A DNA stretch of 64,000 bases from Lactobacillus gigeriorum DSM 23908 = CRBIP 24.85. GTDB taxonomy: Bacteria > Bacillota > Bacilli > Lactobacillales > Lactobacillaceae. The DNA is taken from the NCBI RefSeq assembly GCF_000296855.1, contig NZ_CAKC01000095.1:1-64000 (forward strand), read 5' to 3'. The translations under genes were made by a program, and so were the position numbers. Below the pieces are notes generated by a model. It had not been told where the DNA came from. It ran no database searches and saw only the letters and a list, made by a program, of their open reading frames with translations. Positions 25,256 through 36,094 of the stretch are shown one piece after another. The number at the start of each line of letters is the position of its first letter. Position 1 is the stretch's first letter.

Positions 25256-26977
25256 ATGGCTTATCAAGCACTATATAGAAAATGGCGTCCACGCACTTTT
25301 GATAGTGTAATCGGTCAGGAGGCCATAACAGAGACTCTAAAGAATGCGCTTGTGCGCGATACGATTTCCCATGCATTTTTGTTTGCAGGACCTAGAGGAA
25401 CTGGTAAAACCTCATGTGCCAAGATACTTGCTAAAGCTTTGAATTGTACAAATTTACAGGATGGGGAACCATGTAATGAGTGTCCTAACTGTTTGGCTGC
25501 AGATAAAGGTGCTTTAGCCGATATCATTGAAATTGATGCAGCTTCTAACAATGGGGTTGATGAAATTCGCGAAATTCGCGATAAAGTAAAATATGCGCCA
25601 ACACAGGGGAAATATAAAGTTTATATTATCGATGAGGTTCATATGCTCTCGATGGGTGCCTTTAATGCATTGCTTAAAACATTAGAAGAACCTCCTGCTC
25701 ATGTAGTGTTTATTTTAGCAACTACAGAACTCCAAAAAGTACCAGCTACGATTATTTCACGGACACAGCGGTATAATTTTAAAAGGATTTCAAAAGCTGA
25801 CTTAGAGAAGCGAATGAAATTTATTCTTGAACAGGAACAGATTTCATATGAAGATGATGCAATTGCAGTAATCGCACAAGTAGCAGATGGGGGAATGAGA
25901 GATGCGTTAAGCATCCTCGATCAATTACTGAGCTATGAGCAAAAGAGTGTCAAATATACTGATGCTTTACAAATTACTGGTTTTGCTGCTAAAGAGAAAA
26001 TTGAACAGCTTTTGCTGAAAATTTTGTCAGCTAACAGTGGTGAAGCACTTAAGCAAGCAAAAGAATTGCAAGATGAGGGTGCCACTGCAAAAAATATTTT
26101 AGATGAATTAATAGATTTAACTACAAAGGCATTAATAGCTAAACAAACGCAGCAAGAACAGGCAAACGAATTTATTACTAAAGATTTCCTTACTCAAATT
26201 GGAAACTATGAATTAGAACAGCTGTTTAAACTTGTTGATTTGGCAAACGCTGCCTTAAATGATTTGCGTTATACTAATCAGCAGCAAATTCCACTAGAAG
26301 TATTTTTAGTACAAGCCAGTATTTATCGACCAATTTCACTTAATACTGGGAATAGTGATTTAAGCGATGAAATTGGTCAATTACGACAGCAAATAGAATC
26401 TTTGCAAAAGCAAGTTCAGGAATTAAAGAAACGTCCAGCAGCAAATGCTAATGTCGCTAGTGGTAAACAAGCCACCCCTAGTCAGCATGACATACCAAAA
26501 CCAGCTACTTCGATTAACAATAATCGTAAACAAGTGTATCATGTGCTTGAGAATGCTACTAAAAATGATTTAGCGACGATCAAGGATGTATGGCCAGATT
26601 TGCAATCGGTACTTGAAGTTTCTCAACGGGCATTATTAGATGTGCTTGAGCCAGTTGCAGCTAGCCATGATCAAGTAGTTATGAAGTGTAAATATACGTT
26701 GTGGTTCGAAAAAGCAAGTGCAGATGATGATTTACTTGCCAAGCTGACGTCGTATATTGAACAATTTACTAAACACACGTATGATATTGTTTTGGTACCA
26801 GACGATGATTGGCTTGATGTTAGAAATGAATATGTCAAAACCCATCGTCAGCAATTAATTGCCAAAAAGCGTCAACAAATTGAAGAAGATGAAACGGTAA
26901 ATAGCAATGAGGCTGATCAAAAAGTTGTTGCGAAAGCCAAAGAATTATTCGGAGATTTGGCGGAAATAAAAGATTAA
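25256..26977 (+). CDS. dnaX: DNA polymerase III subunits gamma/tau
   Basis: 573 residues. AAA+ clamp-loader core: Walker A GPRGTGKTS (about 45-53), a four-cysteine zinc module (about 64-80), Walker B YIIDEVHML, and the SRTQRYNFKRIS sensor region. A low-complexity linker (around 390-425) leads to a tau-type C-terminal domain. I see no programmed-frameshift site. It loads the sliding clamp and heads the dnaX-yaaK-recR block. Confidence 0.95.
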   Translation: MAYQALYRKWRPRTFDSVIGQEAITETLKNALVRDTISHAFLFAGPRGTGKTSCAKILAKALNCTNLQDGEPCNECPNCLAADKGALADIIEIDAASNNGVDEIREIRDKVKYAPTQGKYKVYIIDEVHMLSMGAFNALLKTLEEPPAHVVFILATTELQKVPATIISRTQRYNFKRISKADLEKRMKFILEQEQISYEDDAIAVIAQVADGGMRDALSILDQLLSYEQKSVKYTDALQITGFAAKEKIEQLLLKILSANSGEALKQAKELQDEGATAKNILDELIDLTTKALIAKQTQQEQANEFITKDFLTQIGNYELEQLFKLVDLANAALNDLRYTNQQQIPLEVFLVQASIYRPISLNTGNSDLSDEIGQLRQQIESLQKQVQELKKRPAANANVASGKQATPSQHDIPKPATSINNNRKQVYHVLENATKNDLATIKDVWPDLQSVLEVSQRALLDVLEPVAASHDQVVMKCKYTLWFEKASADDDLLAKLTSYIEQFTKHTYDIVLVPDDDWLDVRNEYVKTHRQQLIAKKRQQIEEDETVNSNEADQKVVAKAKELFGDLAEIKD

Positions 26978-27002
26978 ATAGAATAGTAGAGGATTGAAAA
27001 TT

Positions 27003-27332
27003 ATGAGTAGAAGACCAAATTTTGGAGCTATGGGTGGAATGAATATGCAACAAATGATGAAGCAAGCTCAAAAGTTGCAAAAACAAATGCAAGAAGAACA
27101 AGAAAATATTACTAAACAAGAATTTGTAGGTAAATCAGCTGATGATTTAGTTGTTGCTACTTTTACTGGTGATCGAAAATTAAAAGAAATTACAATTGAT
27201 CCTGAAGCGATTGATCCTGAAGATTCAGATATGCTTCAAGATTTAATTATTGATGCAGTTAATAAAGGAATGTCAGAAATTGACAGTGCAACTCAACAAA
27301 GTCTAGGAAAATATACGAAAGGTTTGATCTAA
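27003..27332 (+). CDS. YbaB/EbfC-family nucleoid-associated protein
   Basis: 109 residues. A Met/Gln-rich coiled N-terminus (NMQQMMKQAQKLQKQMQEEQ) precedes a small beta sheet, as in the YbaB/EbfC DNA-binding dimers. ATG 27003 lies 9 nt after GAGG; the in-frame TTG at 26994 overlaps the site. Conserved between dnaX and recR. Confidence 0.92.
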   Translation: MSRRPNFGAMGGMNMQQMMKQAQKLQKQMQEEQENITKQEFVGKSADDLVVATFTGDRKLKEITIDPEAIDPEDSDMLQDLIIDAVNKGMSEIDSATQQSLGKYTKGLI

Positions 27333-27932
27333 TTGCAATATCCATTGCCAATTGCTCAACTAATTGATTCTTATATGAAATTGCCAGGTATTGGTGAAAA
27401 AACAGCTACACGCTTGGCGTTTTATACGCTTGATATGCCTGAACAAGATGTTCATGATTTTGCTAATGCTTTAGTAAATGTGCAGACTAAGTTGCACCAA
27501 TGCTCTATTTGTGGAAATATTACTGAACAGGATCCATGTGCAATTTGTCAGAATTCTGCTCGAGACCAAAGTACGATTATGGTGGTTGAACAACCTAAGG
27601 ATCTGATGGCTTTTGAGGAAATGGGAGAATATGATGGTTTGTATCATGTTCTTCATGGCGTGCTTTCACCAATGGATGGAATTGGACCTGAAGAGGTAAA
27701 CATTAAGTCGTTGATTGTACGTTTGCAAAAGCAAAGCAAAGTTAAGGAAGTAATCATTGCATTGAACTCAACCCCAGAAGGAGAGTCTACCGCAATGTAT
27801 ATCAGTAAATTGATTAAGCCTTCGGGCATAAAAGTTACGCGATTAGCAGCTGGACTAGCTGTTGGTAGCGATATTGAATACGCAAATTCAATTACTTTGA
27901 AACGTGCTGTTCAAGGGAGAACGTCGTTGTAG
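27333..27932 (+). CDS. recR: Recombination mediator RecR
   Basis: 199 residues: an HhH-containing N-terminus ([15 protein letters not shown]), a zinc finger [16 protein letters not shown] (about 53-68), a Toprim domain ([12 protein letters not shown]) and a C-terminal Walker-B-like element. It helps RecF/RecO load RecA at gaps. TTG start immediately after the preceding stop, with AAAGG upstream. Confidence 0.95.
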   Translation: MQYPLPIAQLIDSYMKLPGIGEKTATRLAFYTLDMPEQDVHDFANALVNVQTKLHQCSICGNITEQDPCAICQNSARDQSTIMVVEQPKDLMAFEEMGEYDGLYHVLHGVLSPMDGIGPEEVNIKSLIVRLQKQSKVKEVIIALNSTPEGESTAMYISKLIKPSGIKVTRLAAGLAVGSDIEYANSITLKRAVQGRTSL

Positions 27933-27942
27933 GCTAAGAATT

Positions 27943-28176
27943 ATGAAAAAAACAGATAAAATTAAAGAAGAGGGCGATCAAAAGCTGGTCGCTTTAGTAG
28001 AAAAACTGCAGAATCAAATTTCGTTCCAGCAGGGCTTAGATCAGACAACTTTGGATATGTCTGATGATAATTTGGTTGCCAGCAAAATTTTACGAGCAAA
28101 ATATAGTTTTTTATATAATGAAGCTCGTCATCGACACACAAGATTTAGTGGTATTACTAATGCCATTACTCAGTAA
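27943..28176 (+). CDS. YaaL-like small protein (DUF2508)
   Basis: 77 residues, charged and helical; function unknown. Identified mainly by its place after recR, as yaaL in B. subtilis, and by the AKYSFLYNEARHR region. ATG 27943; an upstream in-frame start would overlap recR by 29 nt. Its stop overlaps a terminator stem. Confidence 0.75.
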   Translation: MKKTDKIKEEGDQKLVALVEKLQNQISFQQGLDQTTLDMSDDNLVASKILRAKYSFLYNEARHRHTRFSGITNAITQ

Positions 28177-28201
28177 AAGTTCACAGCTCGTGAACTTTTT
28201 T
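28175..28201 (+). terminator. Terminator after yaaL
   Basis: Perfect 10-bp stem AAAAGTTCAC / GTGAACTTTT with loop AGCTC, then T-run. Confidence 0.9.
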
Positions 28202-28279
28202 ATTTTATCCTAAAGTGATTGTGGTAAATTACTGTTAATCTTTTCTAAAGTTCTGTAGAATAGACACATGGAGGATTTT

Positions 28280-28918
28280 ATGAAGGGTAAGTTTATTAGC
28301 TTTGAAGGTCCCGATGGTGCGGGAAAAAGTACGGTAATGAAGAAAGTTTTGGAGCAACTTGAACCAGAACTTAAACCACAATATCTTGTGACTAGAGAGC
28401 CCGGTGGGTCGAAAATTGCAGAAAAAATTCGTAAATTGATCCTTGATCCAGAAAATGATCAAATGTCCGCAAGAACAGAAGCATTGTTATATGCTTCATC
28501 AAGAAGCCAATTGATTCAAGAAGTCATTAAGCCGGCTTTAAATTCAGGGATATTAGTATTTTCTGATCGATTCGTTGATAGTTCACTTGCCTATCAAGGT
28601 GCAGGACGCGAATTAGGAATCAGCGAGGTTGCAGCGATAAATCGTTTTGCGACCGAAGGAATAAGTCCAGACCTAACTTTATTTTTTGACATTGCACCAG
28701 AAAAAGGGTTAGCAAGAATTAAAAAAGTTAGACCAGATGATGAGGATCGCTTGGAACGTGAAAAATTAGCTTTTCACCAAAGAGTGTATGCTGGCTATCA
28801 AGAGATTATTAAACGGTATCCTGAACGAATTGTGGTAATAAAGGCTGATCGACCAGTAGAGGAAGTAACTGAGGAAGCTATTGCAACGATTAAGAATAGA
28901 TTACCAGAGATATTCTAG
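28280..28918 (+). CDS. tmk: Thymidylate kinase
   Basis: 212 residues. P-loop FEGPDGAGKST (residues 7-17), the DR(F/Y) motif as SDRFVDSSLAYQG, and a lid region with basic residues. It phosphorylates dTMP to dTDP. ATG 28280 is preceded by GGAGG at 28270-28274; the ATG at 28268 contains that site and is rejected. Confidence 0.95.
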   Translation: MKGKFISFEGPDGAGKSTVMKKVLEQLEPELKPQYLVTREPGGSKIAEKIRKLILDPENDQMSARTEALLYASSRSQLIQEVIKPALNSGILVFSDRFVDSSLAYQGAGRELGISEVAAINRFATEGISPDLTLFFDIAPEKGLARIKKVRPDDEDRLEREKLAFHQRVYAGYQEIIKRYPERIVVIKADRPVEEVTEEAIATIKNRLPEIF

Positions 28919-28932
28919 AAAGAGTGATTTTG

Positions 28933-29253
28933 ATGAAACTTATTGTAGCAATTGTTCAAAAAGAAGATTCTAACAAATTACAACGCGCTTTTATCAAGGA
29001 AAATATTCGTGCAACTAAATTAGCAACTACAGGTGGCTTTTTAAGCGAGGGAAATACTACTTTCTTGATTGGTACGCAAGATGAACAAGTTGATCATGTT
29101 TTATCAGTAATTAAAGAAAAATCTCAAGCTAGAGAAGAATATGTTCAACCTAATATTATTTCATCTGGATTGGAAATGTCGCAGATGGTTAAAGTAACTG
29201 TTGGTGGGGCAACATGTTTTGTTGTTCCAGTAGATGAATTTAAGCAATTCTAA
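28933..29253 (+). CDS. PII-like cyclic-di-AMP receptor (DarA/PstA)
   Basis: 106 residues, family DUF970. MKLIVAIVQKEDSNKLQRAF and LATTGGFLSEGNTTFLIG are the conserved strand and loop regions that bind c-di-AMP in DarA/PstA trimers. Named yaaQ in B. subtilis, also between tmk and holB. ATG 28933 is 8 nt from AAAGAG. The downstream partner is unknown. Confidence 0.9.
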   Translation: MKLIVAIVQKEDSNKLQRAFIKENIRATKLATTGGFLSEGNTTFLIGTQDEQVDHVLSVIKEKSQAREEYVQPNIISSGLEMSQMVKVTVGGATCFVVPVDEFKQF

Positions 29254-30113
29254 TGATAAATTTACAACACATCGATCAAAAGCAAACTCAAATCTTGCGT
29301 CAGGCTGTGGATAGTGGGCAAATGGCGCACAGTTATCTTTTTGTAGCTAATGATCCAGCAATTGCTCGTAATACGGCATATTGGCTAGCATGTTATTACA
29401 ATTGCCAAGGCACAGATAAGCCGGATGGAAACTGCCAGAATTGTCAGCAAATCTTATCGGGAAATCATCCTGATCTTTTAGCTGTTACCTTAGAAGATCG
29501 TCAAAGTATTAGTATTGATCAAATTAGACCTCTTAAGGAAGAATTGGCGAAGAGTCCAGTTGAAAGTACGATTCGCTTTTTCATTATAGAACAAGCTCAA
29601 AGTCTAACTTTATCGGCCGCTAATGCCTTACTTAATTTGCTAGAAGAGCCAGTAGCCCCAGTAGTGACGATTTTATTAACCAATAATGTTGATCAGATTT
29701 TGCCAACGATTCGTTCTAGAACACAGATTATCAAATTTACAGATAATAATGTCTTATCGGGAGATCAAGATAGTTTAATCGCCAATGGATTTTCTGAAGA
29801 TGAGCTAGCCGAATTAGGCGATTTAAATCAGCTGAATCAACAAATTAAGTATTTCTATCAAGAAGTAACCGAAGGCAATGATCTAGCGCTTGTGAGTGCT
29901 CATAAACTAGCAATGCAAGTAACTGGTAAGACTGGACAAAATTATGTTTTGCTTCGGCTTAAGTATTTGGCTGAGTCTGATTTTCAACAGGAAAGTACCA
30001 GATTAAATGGCTTGCATATGCTAAAATACATAATGGAACTTGACAAAATGCGCATGAGCAATGTTAATCTTCGTAATTTACTGGATTATTTAGCCTTACA
30101 GATAAAGAGGTAG
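29253..30113 (+). CDS. holB: DNA polymerase III subunit delta'
   Basis: 286 residues. AAA+ fold without a functional Walker A (FVANDPAIARNTA at the equivalent place), with a Cys cluster (CQGTDKPDGNCQNCQQ) and the sensor-region SRTQIIKF. A clamp-loader subunit. Its start codon overlaps the preceding stop by one base. Confidence 0.92.
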   Translation: MINLQHIDQKQTQILRQAVDSGQMAHSYLFVANDPAIARNTAYWLACYYNCQGTDKPDGNCQNCQQILSGNHPDLLAVTLEDRQSISIDQIRPLKEELAKSPVESTIRFFIIEQAQSLTLSAANALLNLLEEPVAPVVTILLTNNVDQILPTIRSRTQIIKFTDNNVLSGDQDSLIANGFSEDELAELGDLNQLNQQIKYFYQEVTEGNDLALVSAHKLAMQVTGKTGQNYVLLRLKYLAESDFQQESTRLNGLHMLKYIMELDKMRMSNVNLRNLLDYLALQIKR

Positions 30114-30124
30114 GTGTGTTTTAA

Positions 30125-30466
30125 GTGGATCCATATTCAAAGTTGCAGCAACTGCATAATTCAATGCAAAAGATGACGCAAACCATCGAAAGTCTTGAAA
30201 ATGATATTCTTGAGATCTTAAAGGAAAGTACTGAGCTCAAGGTTGAAAATCAATTATTGCGTGAAAAACTCGATAAATTGACGGCAAAAAAGGGAACTAT
30301 TGTCAAAACTCAGAGTGGTTTGGAATCGTTGAAGAAGATCTATAATTCTGGATATCACATTTGTAATATGTATTATGGATCTCATCGTGATATCAATTCA
30401 GATTGTATGTTTTGCTTAGATATCCTTGATAATTTTGGCGTTAAGAAAAAGAGAAAAAGGAATTAA
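30125..30466 (+). CDS. yabA: Replication-initiation control protein YabA
   Basis: 113 residues: an N-terminal leucine-zipper tetramerisation helix (about 5-60) and a C-terminal zinc motif HICN ... CMFC. YabA links DnaA to the DnaN clamp and limits initiation. GTG start. It lies between holB and rsmI, as in B. subtilis. Confidence 0.9.
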   Translation: MDPYSKLQQLHNSMQKMTQTIESLENDILEILKESTELKVENQLLREKLDKLTAKKGTIVKTQSGLESLKKIYNSGYHICNMYYGSHRDINSDCMFCLDILDNFGVKKKRKRN

Positions 30467-30467
30467 A

Positions 30468-31322
30468 ATGCAACGACAAAGTAGTTATGCAGATGATGGT
30501 GGCAAGTTATATTTGGTACCAACTCCAATTGGAAATTTAGAAGATATTACTATTCGTGCCAAAAAAATCTTAATGCAGGCAGATTATGTAGCTGCTGAAG
30601 ATACAAGAACAAGTGGGATTTTACTTGAAAAATTGGGCATTAAGAATCAAATGATCTCTTTTCATAAGTATAATTCGAAGAAAAAGGCACCTGAGCTAGT
30701 AGAAATGATGAAATCAGGAAAAGTGATTGCTGAAATAAGCGATGCAGGGATGCCAGTAATTTCTGATCCAGGATTTATTTTAGTTCAAGAATGTATCAAA
30801 AATGATATTCCAGTCGTACCCCTTCCAGGACCTTCAGCTTTTGCTACAGCACTAATAGCTTCTGGTTTTGATGCCCAACCATTCACATATTATGGCTTCT
30901 TACCTCGAAAGGCGTCTGAACAAAGACAATACTTTGAAGCAATGAAACTTGCGCCTGCTACTTCGATTTTCTATGAAGCACCTCATCGTTTAGTGAAAAC
31001 CCTACATAATATGGTTGAAGTCTTAGGGGAACAACGTGAAATTGTTGCAGCAAGAGAACTAACGAAAATTCACGAGGAATTTGTTCGTGGTACTTGTAGT
31101 GAACTTCTGGAACATTTTGACCAAAATGCTCCAAAAGGAGAATTTGTCTTATTGGTTTCGCCAGCGACTAATACTGAGGTTGAACTTGACTGGGATGACT
31201 TGGTAGCCCAAGTAAATCAAGCAGTTGATTCAGGTGCTAGCAAAAAAGATGCGATTAAACAAATAGCTGAAAAAAATAATGTTTCTAAGAATGAACTTTA
31301 CGATTATTATCATCGAGATTGA
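30468..31322 (+). CDS. rsmI: 16S rRNA (cytidine-1402-2'-O)-methyltransferase RsmI
   Basis: 284 residues. YLVPTPIGNLEDITIRAKKI and AAEDTRTSG near the start, then SDAGMPVISDPG and PGPSAFATALIASG, all typical of RsmI (tetrapyrrole-methylase fold). ATG 30468 is 9 nt after AAAGGAA, two bases after the yabA stop. Confidence 0.95.
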   Translation: MQRQSSYADDGGKLYLVPTPIGNLEDITIRAKKILMQADYVAAEDTRTSGILLEKLGIKNQMISFHKYNSKKKAPELVEMMKSGKVIAEISDAGMPVISDPGFILVQECIKNDIPVVPLPGPSAFATALIASGFDAQPFTYYGFLPRKASEQRQYFEAMKLAPATSIFYEAPHRLVKTLHNMVEVLGEQREIVAARELTKIHEEFVRGTCSELLEHFDQNAPKGEFVLLVSPATNTEVELDWDDLVAQVNQAVDSGASKKDAIKQIAEKNNVSKNELYDYYHRD

Positions 31323-31325
31323 TTA

Positions 31326-32069
31326 ATGAAATATACTGAAAACAGAAAAATTGAATATAACGAATGCGATGAATGTGGCCAGCTTAAGCTAACAGCAATG
31401 ATGGATTTGCTGATGCAAGTTTCTGAGCGTCAATTGCAGCTTGCCCAAGCAAGTGCCAGTGATTTGGTTGGACGTGGTTTAGGATGGGTAGTTACGCAAT
31501 ATCATATTGAAGTGACGCGATTACCTAAACCATTGGAAGAAGTAATAATCGGTACGGAAGCGATTGGATACAATCGCTTTTTGGCTTATCGTGATTTCTG
31601 GATTGCTGATCAAGCTGGCGAAAAACTAATAACAGTAAATAGTCAATGGGTTTTATTTGATTTGGAAAAACGAAAAATGGTACCAACTGATGAAACCTTG
31701 ATGCAAAATATTAAGGCACCACTGTTAAAAAAGATGCCACGTTTTCCAAGACTCCGGCCACTTGAACAATATGATCGTGGGCAAACTTATCGCGTTACTT
31801 ATTACGATTTGGATACTAACCATCATCTGACTAATAGTCATTATTTTAACTGGTTGATAGATTTGTTGGATCGTGAGTTTTTACATCAATATACAGTAAA
31901 AACTATTGATTTAAAATTTGATCAAGAATTAAAATACGGTATGTGTCCAGAATCGTTGATAAAACTTGAACAGCAAGATCAAATTGTGATTTCCCATCAT
32001 GTAATAAAAAATGATGCTAATGAAGCTGCAGTTTGTCGAATTGAATGGCAAAATCTAGATAAGGAATAG
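31326..32069 (+). CDS. Acyl-ACP thioesterase
   Basis: 247 residues with two hot-dog halves (about 1-130 and 150-245). NRKIEYNECDECGQLKL and LGWVVTQYHIEV match the bacterial Acyl-ACP thioesterase family, and DLDTNHHLTNSHYFNWLID carries the Asn/His catalytic segment. It releases fatty acids from acyl carrier protein. It lies inside an otherwise tRNA/rRNA-modification block (rsmI, tsaB, rimI, tsaD), 3 nt after rsmI. Confidence 0.88.
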   Translation: MKYTENRKIEYNECDECGQLKLTAMMDLLMQVSERQLQLAQASASDLVGRGLGWVVTQYHIEVTRLPKPLEEVIIGTEAIGYNRFLAYRDFWIADQAGEKLITVNSQWVLFDLEKRKMVPTDETLMQNIKAPLLKKMPRFPRLRPLEQYDRGQTYRVTYYDLDTNHHLTNSHYFNWLIDLLDREFLHQYTVKTIDLKFDQELKYGMCPESLIKLEQQDQIVISHHVIKNDANEAAVCRIEWQNLDKE

Positions 32070-32077
32070 GGTTAGAA

Positions 32078-32815
32078 TTGAAAATATTAAGTGTAACAAC
32101 TGCCACCAATCATTTAAGTGTGGCTTTAAATGACGGCTTAACGGTTATAAGTGAAAAAAATGAAGAAGATCAACGCAATCATAGTGAACATTTAGATCCA
32201 ATGATTGCTGAGATTTTAAGAGAAAATGATTTAGCCTTAGCTGATATTGACCGTTTTGCAGTAGCGATTGGACCAGGCTCATATACAGGTCTAAGAATAG
32301 GCATTACAACTATTAAGATGTTTGGTAGTATTTTGAACAAAGAAGTAGTAGGAATTTCTACTTTAGCAGCATTGGCCAAAGGCGCTAAGAATGATGGCTT
32401 AATTATTACGGCTCTGGATGCGCGTAATGATAATTATTTTGCTGGGGGCTATTTTAAGCAAGGTGAAAAATTAACCGAAGTTATACCAGATGGGCACTAT
32501 CACTTAGATCGATTAATAGAAGTAATTAAAACTTATATTGATGAGCAAAAGCTTGAAGTAATTACAGTAGTTGGAACAGGAGTTCAGGACAAAGCAGAAG
32601 TTTTTGCTGATTTGCCAGTAACGGTTAGCTTTGGCAGTCAAAGTGAAAATGAAATTCATGCTGGTTTTATTGGTAAGTTAGCAATGAATGAAGTACCAGT
32701 AGATCCTGATGTGCTTTTACCGCGCTATTTGAGACGTACTCAAGCTGAAGTTGATTGGCATAAACGAACTGGGAAGCCATTTGGTCAAGATAGTGATTAT
32801 GTTGAAGAAGTTTAA
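32078..32815 (+). CDS. tsaB: tRNA t6A-synthesis protein TsaB
   Basis: 245 residues, ASKHA-fold, with VAIGPGSYTGLRIGITT near residue 65. Dimerises with TsaD in t6A37 formation. TTG start. Its last codons overlap rimI by 17 nt. Confidence 0.93.
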   Translation: MKILSVTTATNHLSVALNDGLTVISEKNEEDQRNHSEHLDPMIAEILRENDLALADIDRFAVAIGPGSYTGLRIGITTIKMFGSILNKEVVGISTLAALAKGAKNDGLIITALDARNDNYFAGGYFKQGEKLTEVIPDGHYHLDRLIEVIKTYIDEQKLEVITVVGTGVQDKAEVFADLPVTVSFGSQSENEIHAGFIGKLAMNEVPVDPDVLLPRYLRRTQAEVDWHKRTGKPFGQDSDYVEEV

Positions 32816-33371
32816 ACAACTTAACAATTTTTTTCATCCACTAAAAACTGATTTAGGATTTGAATTTACCCCATTTGTTGCGACTATTAATGATCAAATT
32901 TTCCAGGTAATGGAGGCTACAGAAGAAGATATTCCAACTTTAATGGCTTTTGAGACCGAGGTCTATCATGGCGTAGCTACTTGGAGCATAGGAAAATTTA
33001 GAAGCGAACTAAGAAAAGATAATTCACTTTATCTATTGGTTTATCACGAATCGCAATTAGTTGCCCTTATTGGAGCAAGATTTTATTTAAAAGAAACCCA
33101 TATTACTAATCTGTCAGTTGTTCCAGATTTTCAAAATCAAGGAATTGGCACGTGGCTAATGGAGCTAATGATTGATTTGGCCCGTCAAAAAAGCAGTGAA
33201 TTAGTAAGCTTGGAAGTAAGAATTGACAACGAAAAAGCTAAACAGCTTTATAAGAAATTAGGTTTTGAAGCCTTATTTATTCGTAAAAATTATTATTGTG
33301 ATTTACAACTTGATGCAATTAATATGGTGCTGTGGTTAAAACCGCATCGATTGAAGAAGAGGGAAAAGTAA
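32799..33371 (+). CDS. rimI: Ribosomal-protein alanine acetyltransferase RimI
   Basis: 190 residues: a GNAT domain with the CoA loop [13 protein letters not shown] and a C-terminal [14 protein letters not shown], preceded by an N-terminal extension of about 35 residues. ATG 32799 lies inside tsaB; the longer upstream frame has no ribosome-binding site. Placed between tsaB and tsaD as in other Lactobacillales. Confidence 0.88.
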   Translation: MLKKFKQLNNFFHPLKTDLGFEFTPFVATINDQIFQVMEATEEDIPTLMAFETEVYHGVATWSIGKFRSELRKDNSLYLLVYHESQLVALIGARFYLKETHITNLSVVPDFQNQGIGTWLMELMIDLARQKSSELVSLEVRIDNEKAKQLYKKLGFEALFIRKNYYCDLQLDAINMVLWLKPHRLKKREK

Positions 33372-33372
33372 T

Positions 33373-34416
33373 TTGAAGCAAGAAAAAGATGTACGCATTT
33401 TGGCTTATGAAAGTTCATGTGATGAAACTTCAACGGCTGTTATCAAAAACGGTAGAGAAATTGAAAGTTTAATCGTTGCTACCCAAATTAAAAGTCACCA
33501 ACGATTTGGAGGCGTAGTTCCTGAGGTTGCAAGTCGCCACCATATTGAAGTAATCAGCCAAATTACTAAAGAAGCGTTGAGCGAAGCCGAAGTTAGTTGG
33601 CAAGATATTGATGCAATTGCAGTAACTTCTGGACCAGGCTTAGTTGGAGCGCTATTGATTGGAGTAAGTGCAGCCAAAGCTGCATCAATGGCAACAGGAC
33701 TTCCGCTAATTGGAGTTGACCACATTATGGGTCATATTATGGCGGCTCAATTGAAAGATGAAATTGAATATCCTGCCCTTGCATTGCAAGTATCAGGTGG
33801 CCATACTGAGATTGTCTTGATGAAAGATCCGATTCATTTTGAAATCATTGGTGATACTCGTGATGATGCGGCTGGTGAGGCCTATGATAAAATTGGTCGC
33901 GTGCTAGGAGTTAACTATCCAGCTGGTAAAACTATTGATCAGTGGGCACATAAGGGAAAAGATACTTTTAATTTCCCAAGAGCAATGATGGAAGACGATG
34001 ATTATGATTTTTCTTTCTCTGGTCTAAAGAGTGCTTTTATTAATACTTGCCATCATGCAGATCAGATCCATCAAGAATTGGATAAATACGATTTGGCAGC
34101 TAGTTTCCAAGCTGCTGTGGTCGATGTTTTAGCTTATAAAACAATTAGAGCAATTAAGGCATATAAACCTAAAACTTTCATTCTAGGCGGTGGAGTGGCT
34201 GCCAATCAAGGATTAAGAGAAAGAATGGCTGGTGAGATCGAAAAATTGGCTGATAAGCCAAAAGTTATTTTGCCGGAATTAAAGTTATGTGGAGACAATG
34301 CAGCAATGATTGGAGCTGCTGCTTATAATTTATATCAAGCTGGAAAATTTGCTGACTTGTCATTAAATGCAGATCCATCAATGGAATTACCATATGCAGA
34401 AACAATGTTGAATTAA
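33373..34416 (+). CDS. tsaD: tRNA t6A-synthesis threonylcarbamoyltransferase TsaD
   Basis: 347 residues. Metal and substrate motifs: ESSCDETS (about 13-20), the HHIEV/HIMGH histidines, [11 protein letters not shown] and [14 protein letters not shown]. It transfers the threonylcarbamoyl group to A37 of tRNAs reading ANN. TTG start; terminator follows. Confidence 0.96.
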   Translation: MKQEKDVRILAYESSCDETSTAVIKNGREIESLIVATQIKSHQRFGGVVPEVASRHHIEVISQITKEALSEAEVSWQDIDAIAVTSGPGLVGALLIGVSAAKAASMATGLPLIGVDHIMGHIMAAQLKDEIEYPALALQVSGGHTEIVLMKDPIHFEIIGDTRDDAAGEAYDKIGRVLGVNYPAGKTIDQWAHKGKDTFNFPRAMMEDDDYDFSFSGLKSAFINTCHHADQIHQELDKYDLAASFQAAVVDVLAYKTIRAIKAYKPKTFILGGGVAANQGLRERMAGEIEKLADKPKVILPELKLCGDNAAMIGAAAYNLYQAGKFADLSLNADPSMELPYAETMLN

Positions 34417-34430
34417 AAGACTTGTATAGG

Positions 34431-34458
34431 GCTCAAGCTGAAAGGCTTGGGCTTTTTT
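34431..34458 (+). terminator. Terminator after tsaD
   Basis: GCTCAAGC / GCTTGGGC stem (one T:G), loop TGAAAG, T-run. Confidence 0.85.
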
Positions 34459-34462
34459 GATC

Positions 34463-34491
34463 TTACCAATGAAAGCCTTTTCTATTATAAT
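34463..34491 (+). promoter_or_regulatory. Promoter of the 6-phospho-beta-glucosidase gene
   Basis: TTACCA (34463-34468), 17 bp, TATAAT (34486-34491). A cre-like site fills the spacer. Confidence 0.6.
34470..34483 (+). promoter_or_regulatory. cre-like operator (CcpA)
   Basis: TGAAAGCCTTTTCT resembles TGWAARCGYTWNCW (dyad TGAAAG ... CTTTCA with mismatches at the centre and end). Its position between -35 and -10 would suit catabolite repression by CcpA. Based on pattern only. Confidence 0.45.
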
Positions 34492-34499
34492 TAATTTAA

Positions 34500-36014
<1,515 letters not shown>

Positions 36015-36043
36015 AATCTTTTTTGCTAAAAATAATCCAAAGT

Positions 36044-36083
36044 AAAAACACCAAACTATTAAAAAGCATGGTTTGGTGTTTTT
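36044..36083. terminator. Bidirectional terminator
   Basis: AAAAACACCAAAC (36044-36056) pairs with GTTTGGTGTTTTT (36071-36083), serving the converging bgl and ABC-F genes. Confidence 0.92.
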
Positions 36084-36094
36084 ATCTTGTAAAA

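Noticed and set aside
25256-26977. Programmed frameshift producing a short dnaX product
   Set aside because: No slippery A-run with a following stop or stimulatory stem was found.
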